NCBI GenBank assembly: GCA_027449525.1
Contig: DAIDLK010000005.1
Location: 10,705-16,470 of the forward strand
DNA from: Legionellaceae bacterium
GTDB taxonomy: Bacteria > Pseudomonadota > Gammaproteobacteria > Legionellales > Legionellaceae
Length of the DNA stretch: 5,766 nt
Reading direction: 5' to 3'
The position numbers were made by a program, and so were the translations under genes. Below, piece by piece: positions 4,993 to 5,766 of this stretch. Each line of letters starts with the position of its first letter. Position 1 is the first letter of the stretch. Under the pieces are notes generated by a model. That model was not told the origin of the DNA. It saw nothing but the letters and a program-made list of their open reading frames with translations, and ran no database searches.

Positions 4993-5766
4993 AAGGCATT
5001 CCAATCAGGAATAGCTTGATCGAGCCAAGCCAATAACGCCTGACGACGACTCACCGATCCCTCATCCAAGCTTTGCAAACAAAGAAACGCAATCCTCTCA
5101 TCACCTGCTGCACGCCGTAAGCGCTGTTTAATTTTATTTTCGCAATGCAGCCCACTATGAATCATTACGCCTTGTAAGCGCTGATCAACGAGTGCTAGTT
5201 GGCGTTTGATGCACAGATGCGCCAACAGTCCAACCGGCGAATATTGCCGACTATCACGAAAACGGTAACTAATATTATTGAGCAGTATTGCTGGATTTTC
5301 TAGAAAAAATTCAGCCAATACACTTTTGTCCATTGCATGCGGCACATGCGGCAAACGCCAATAGTGTTTGGTAAAGCCTGCGTTCACTGCGGCGTGCTCT
5401 TGAACCAAATGGTGTAAGTCTGGAGTACGTCGAGGGTAAAATCCTCTCGCAGAATGACATCGTTTCCATGCCCCCCGCAGCACCACATGGCCATCTTGAA
5501 AAAAATCCTCCGGAGTGACAGACCGCAACAAAAAAACATCATCATTAAAATAAATAAATTGCGTGGATAATTTAGGAATACGCCACAGGACTGTCTCGAT
5601 GGCTAGGCTATTAAACAAGGGTAAATAATCAGTGAGATCATAAAAAAGGTCATGATGATCCACGCATTGAATTTTGTTACGCCCAATCGATGGTATCCGC
5701 GAAAGAAAATCAGGTCGCTGCGCATCCGTGACTAAGTAGATGAAGCGCAACCAAGGAGCAAAATAA
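4989..5766 (-). CDS. Stealth-family sugar-phosphate transferase, N-terminus beyond window
   Basis: C-terminal part of a Stealth protein, a family linked to capsule and surface-polysaccharide synthesis that transfers hexose-1-phosphate units. The frame is open to the right edge: codons before the TTG at 5750 read FAPW, giving FAPWLRFIYLVTDAQRPDFL, the typical start of conserved region CR2 (family pattern APW-x-IYIVTD). The TTG is therefore not the start, and CR1 lies outside. CR2 continues to YFNDDVFL, with the conserved Asn-Asp-Asp at 5546-5538. CR3 is seen in KHYWRLPHVPHAMDKSVL (about 5369-5316) and the following YRFRDSRQYSP. CR4 is weaker (about 5171-5001), with FLCLQSLDEGS and a final WLDQAIPDW; the Asn-Asp usual after the Cys in CR4 reads Gln-Ser here. 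About 258 residues are visible; full proteins are usually 330 or more. The TGA stop is at 4991-4989. It is followed on the same strand, 64 nt on, by the leader ORF and ATP-grasp ligase. Sugar and acceptor cannot be deduced. Confidence 0.88.
   Translation of the reverse strand, partial: YFAPWLRFIYLVTDAQRPDFLSRIPSIGRNKIQCVDHHDLFYDLTDYLPLFNSLAIETVLWRIPKLSTQFIYFNDDVFLLRSVTPEDFFQDGHVVLRGAWKRCHSARGFYPRRTPDLHHLVQEHAAVNAGFTKHYWRLPHVPHAMDKSVLAEFFLENPAILLNNISYRFRDSRQYSPVGLLAHLCIKRQLALVDQRLQGVMIHSGLHCENKIKQRLRRAAGDERIAFLCLQSLDEGSVSRRQALLAWLDQAIPDWNAL

Noticed and set aside
5748..5750. TTG as the start of the Stealth gene
   Set aside because: The frame stays open to the window edge, and the codons before the TTG (FAPW) continue the conserved CR2 motif, so it is an internal leucine.

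Overview
The window reads as gammaproteobacterial chromosome. A FadE-type acyl-CoA dehydrogenase with an N-terminal membrane anchor, an EpmB (YjeK) lysine 2,3-aminomutase and an elongation factor P with the lysine at position 34 that EpmA/EpmB modify all point that way. From memory, the EF-P most resembles Legionella/Coxiella-type proteins, so a Legionellales-like host is my tentative guess. There are no insertion sequences, CRISPR arrays, tRNAs or rRNAs in the window.

Layout, left to right. Bases 1-1716 (minus) hold the first 572 codons of fadE, which runs off the left edge. A divergent intergenic region (1717-1872) carries a candidate fadE promoter and a small inverted repeat. Bases 1873-2365 (plus) hold a broken tRNA-dihydrouridine synthase gene. 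Its N-terminal third ends at the catalytic GCP motif and is joined out of frame to what looks like the original C-terminus. epmB (2351-3337, minus) overlaps the tail of that pseudogene. A 72-bp divergent gap separates epmB from efp (3410-3982, plus). efp overlaps tail-to-tail with a RimK-family ATP-grasp ligase gene (3962-4873, minus). Upstream of that gene (4874-4992) is a compact control region: promoter-like hexamers, a perfect 15-bp palindrome, a strong ribosome binding site and a 15-codon ORF ending in TAG just before the ligase start, in the same frame. The right edge (4989-5766, minus) holds the C-terminal part of a Stealth-family sugar-phosphate transferase, which continues beyond the window.

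epmB and efp form a functional pair: EpmB makes (R)-beta-lysine, which EpmA (not in this window) attaches to EF-P Lys34 so that EF-P can rescue ribosomes stalled at polyproline. fadE does the first step of fatty-acid beta-oxidation and looks unrelated. The Stealth protein and the ATP-grasp ligase are codirectional and could share a role in modifying a surface polymer or protein, but only proximity supports this. The most unusual parts are the ligase control region and the internally deleted dus gene.
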